Shown here: in pieces, positions 62,714 to 64,000 of the stretch
Layout: every line of letters starts with the position of its first letter
How positions within the stretch are numbered: position 1 is the stretch's first letter
From: Pithys albifrons albifrons
Taxonomy: Eukaryota > Chordata > Aves > Passeriformes > Thamnophilidae
Assembly (NCBI RefSeq): GCF_047495875.1
Contig: NC_092460.1
Span: 8,050,520 to 8,114,519 of the forward strand
Length of the DNA: 64,000 nt
Direction: 5' to 3'
Notes under the pieces: model-generated
The model's input: the letters and a program-made list of their open reading frames with translations, nothing else
What the model was told of the DNA's origin: nothing
Databases searched by the model: none
Translations under genes and position numbers: made by a program

Positions 62714-64000
62714 GTAAGCAAAAGTGTACAGTGCACAGGAGTGTGTTGCAGAGGGCACTGGGCTCCTCAGTCACTGAGCACACTGGGCAGTTTGCATCCC
62801 CGCCACTCAGGGAGGCCCACTGTGGCTCTGGCACTTGGGTTATATGCTCTCCTGGGAGCTGGATGGAATTTGGGCACCCAAGTCCCTTAAAGGGTCAGGA
62901 CTTTGATTTGTTTAGGTGTGTATTTAGGAGATAGCTCACATGGCACGTAGGAGATGGGACTGGGCAGCGAAACTGGCTGCCCCATTGCCCTTTGTCCTAG
63001 GTAGGACTTAACCTTGGCTGATGTGGGAATAAGGACCTGGCTCAAATCCCATTTGGCCTGTAACAGAGAAGAGGTCAAATGCTAGTCACAGCTCCCCCAT
63101 GGACCTCTGCACAGGATTCAGCACAGCCAGAGCTGAAGCTTTGTCTTCATCAGGGTTGGTGGTAGGAGGTATGCGGCAGTACTGGCCGAGGTGGCAACCT
63201 GCCATTTCCTCCCCATTGGGCTGGAGAGTTTGGGGCTCAGGAAAATGTTTTACATTAAAACTAATGTGGTGTGTAGACCTCAGTCCTGTGCTGTAAAGCT
63301 GTGCAGGGCTGTGTGTGGCTGCTGCACCTTGCCAGGCACTGTTGGGCACTGCCAGAGGGACAGCTCAGCCATGGATAGGCTATTCCAGTCACTCATTTAA
63401 AATATTTCAAGAAAGGAATGAGGTGTCTTCCTGTGACTTAGCTGTCTTTAGCTGATGGTTGACTTCACATCAGAAGGTTGAAGGTTCGTATTCCTTCTTG
63501 GTCACCACCGTGTCTCTGTTGTGTGGGGATTTCAGGAGGCTCTGTGCGGGAGCTGCAAGGCCGCAGCATTGCCCATTCCCAGCAAGGGCGGGCTCTGGGT
63601 AACACCCGGCAGTTTGGTTCAGAGGCTGCAGGGAGTAGTGTCTGGCTTTTGCTCTCAGAAGGTCACGAAAATGGACCACAGGGGGTCTGAGAGAAAACAC
63701 AACTCTGTATCTTTCGTGTCTACTGAAAGAAGTCTTAATATTTGAGCAGAAGAGTCACAATTTCTTATCAGAAAGCTCTTAAGGCCGCATGCATCGTGCA
63801 TTCATGAGCTGGCTGGCAGAGAGTGATGGAGAGCCAGTACTTACCCATGCAGTCCTTACTGGCAGTTGCGATGTGGGCAAAGCCGCATTCGCTTTAGCTG
63901 TGTCCCTTCCTCCCAGCTGCTGTGTCGAAGCATTGCTCGTGGTCTTACGGCTGGCCCTGCTCTCCCCAGGAAACATATAGCTCATGGCAGAGCTGAAAAC

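Larger units (their letters stand above)
1..64000 (+). other. CADPS: CADPS gene, internal part (ten exons and flanking introns)
   Basis: Ten exons on the + strand splice into one uninterrupted frame (1406 nt). The order is a region upstream of C2, then C2, PH, and the start of the linker to the MHD region. This is the arrangement of CAPS proteins, which prime dense-core vesicles for calcium-triggered fusion by binding PI(4,5)P2 and SNAREs at the plasma membrane. CADPS is preferred over CADPS2 because of stretches such as [22 protein letters not shown] and [15 protein letters not shown], which match CAPS1 as I remember it. No start codon, promoter, stop codon or poly(A) signal of the gene lies here; the exon ending YNACQ expected upstream and the exon starting PDGIG expected downstream are outside the window. 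Intron phases in order after each exon are 0, 0, 2, 0, 2, 0, 1, 1, 0, 2. The gene assignment rests on recalled family sequence, not a search. Confidence 0.94.
61498..64000 (+). other. CADPS: Intron 10 (5' part), containing a candidate cassette exon
   Basis: Phase 2 intron beginning gtaagg and running past the end of the window. About 1.05 kb in, a long T/C-rich tract leads to a candidate alternative exon at 62549-62713. From 62714 to the end I see no further exon; in particular the PDGIG exon expected next is absent. Confidence 0.82.

Noticed and set aside
1..64000. CR1, LTR or DNA-transposon insertions
   Set aside because: No typical CR1 3' repeat, reverse-transcriptase fragment, LTR pair or terminal inverted repeat was recognised by eye. 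A repeat-masking search could still reveal old copies.

Overview
This is a 64 kb stretch from inside one vertebrate protein-coding gene, read on the + strand. Ten well-supported exons with standard splice signals join into a continuous reading frame of 468 codons plus 2 nt. I recognise it as the middle of CADPS (CAPS1, calcium-dependent secretion activator 1), a priming factor for dense-core vesicle exocytosis. The paralogue CADPS2 fits less well. Neither end of the gene is in the window: the sequence starts inside one intron and ends inside another.

The organism is probably a bird, or at least a sauropsid. That is inference from modest intron sizes, CpG-poor TG/CA-rich sequence typical of a methylated vertebrate genome, and no recognisable mammalian Alu/L1/B1-type repeats. 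I see no bacterial-type operons, phage or CRISPR.

Layout: intron (1-7078); two exons of the region upstream of the C2 domain (7079-7159, 11393-11629); C2-domain exons (13500-13621, 29715-29826, 33864-34003, the first two separated by a 16 kb intron); PH-domain exons (end of the previous exon, then 35383-35449, 43456-43564, 44639-44851); two exons of the conserved region between PH and MHD (55937-56073, 61310-61497); then a final intron. That last intron holds a candidate in-frame cassette exon (62549-62713) coding for a lysine-rich 55-residue insert that I do not recognise.

Most of the window is intron. The observations most worth checking are the lysine-rich candidate exon with its long pyrimidine tract, a GC-AG intron (donor at 56074), several intronic AG|GTAAGT-like sites that resemble recursive splice points, an orphan strong 3' splice site at 18511, and a few CpG-dense or conserved-looking intronic blocks. 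No second gene was found on either strand.
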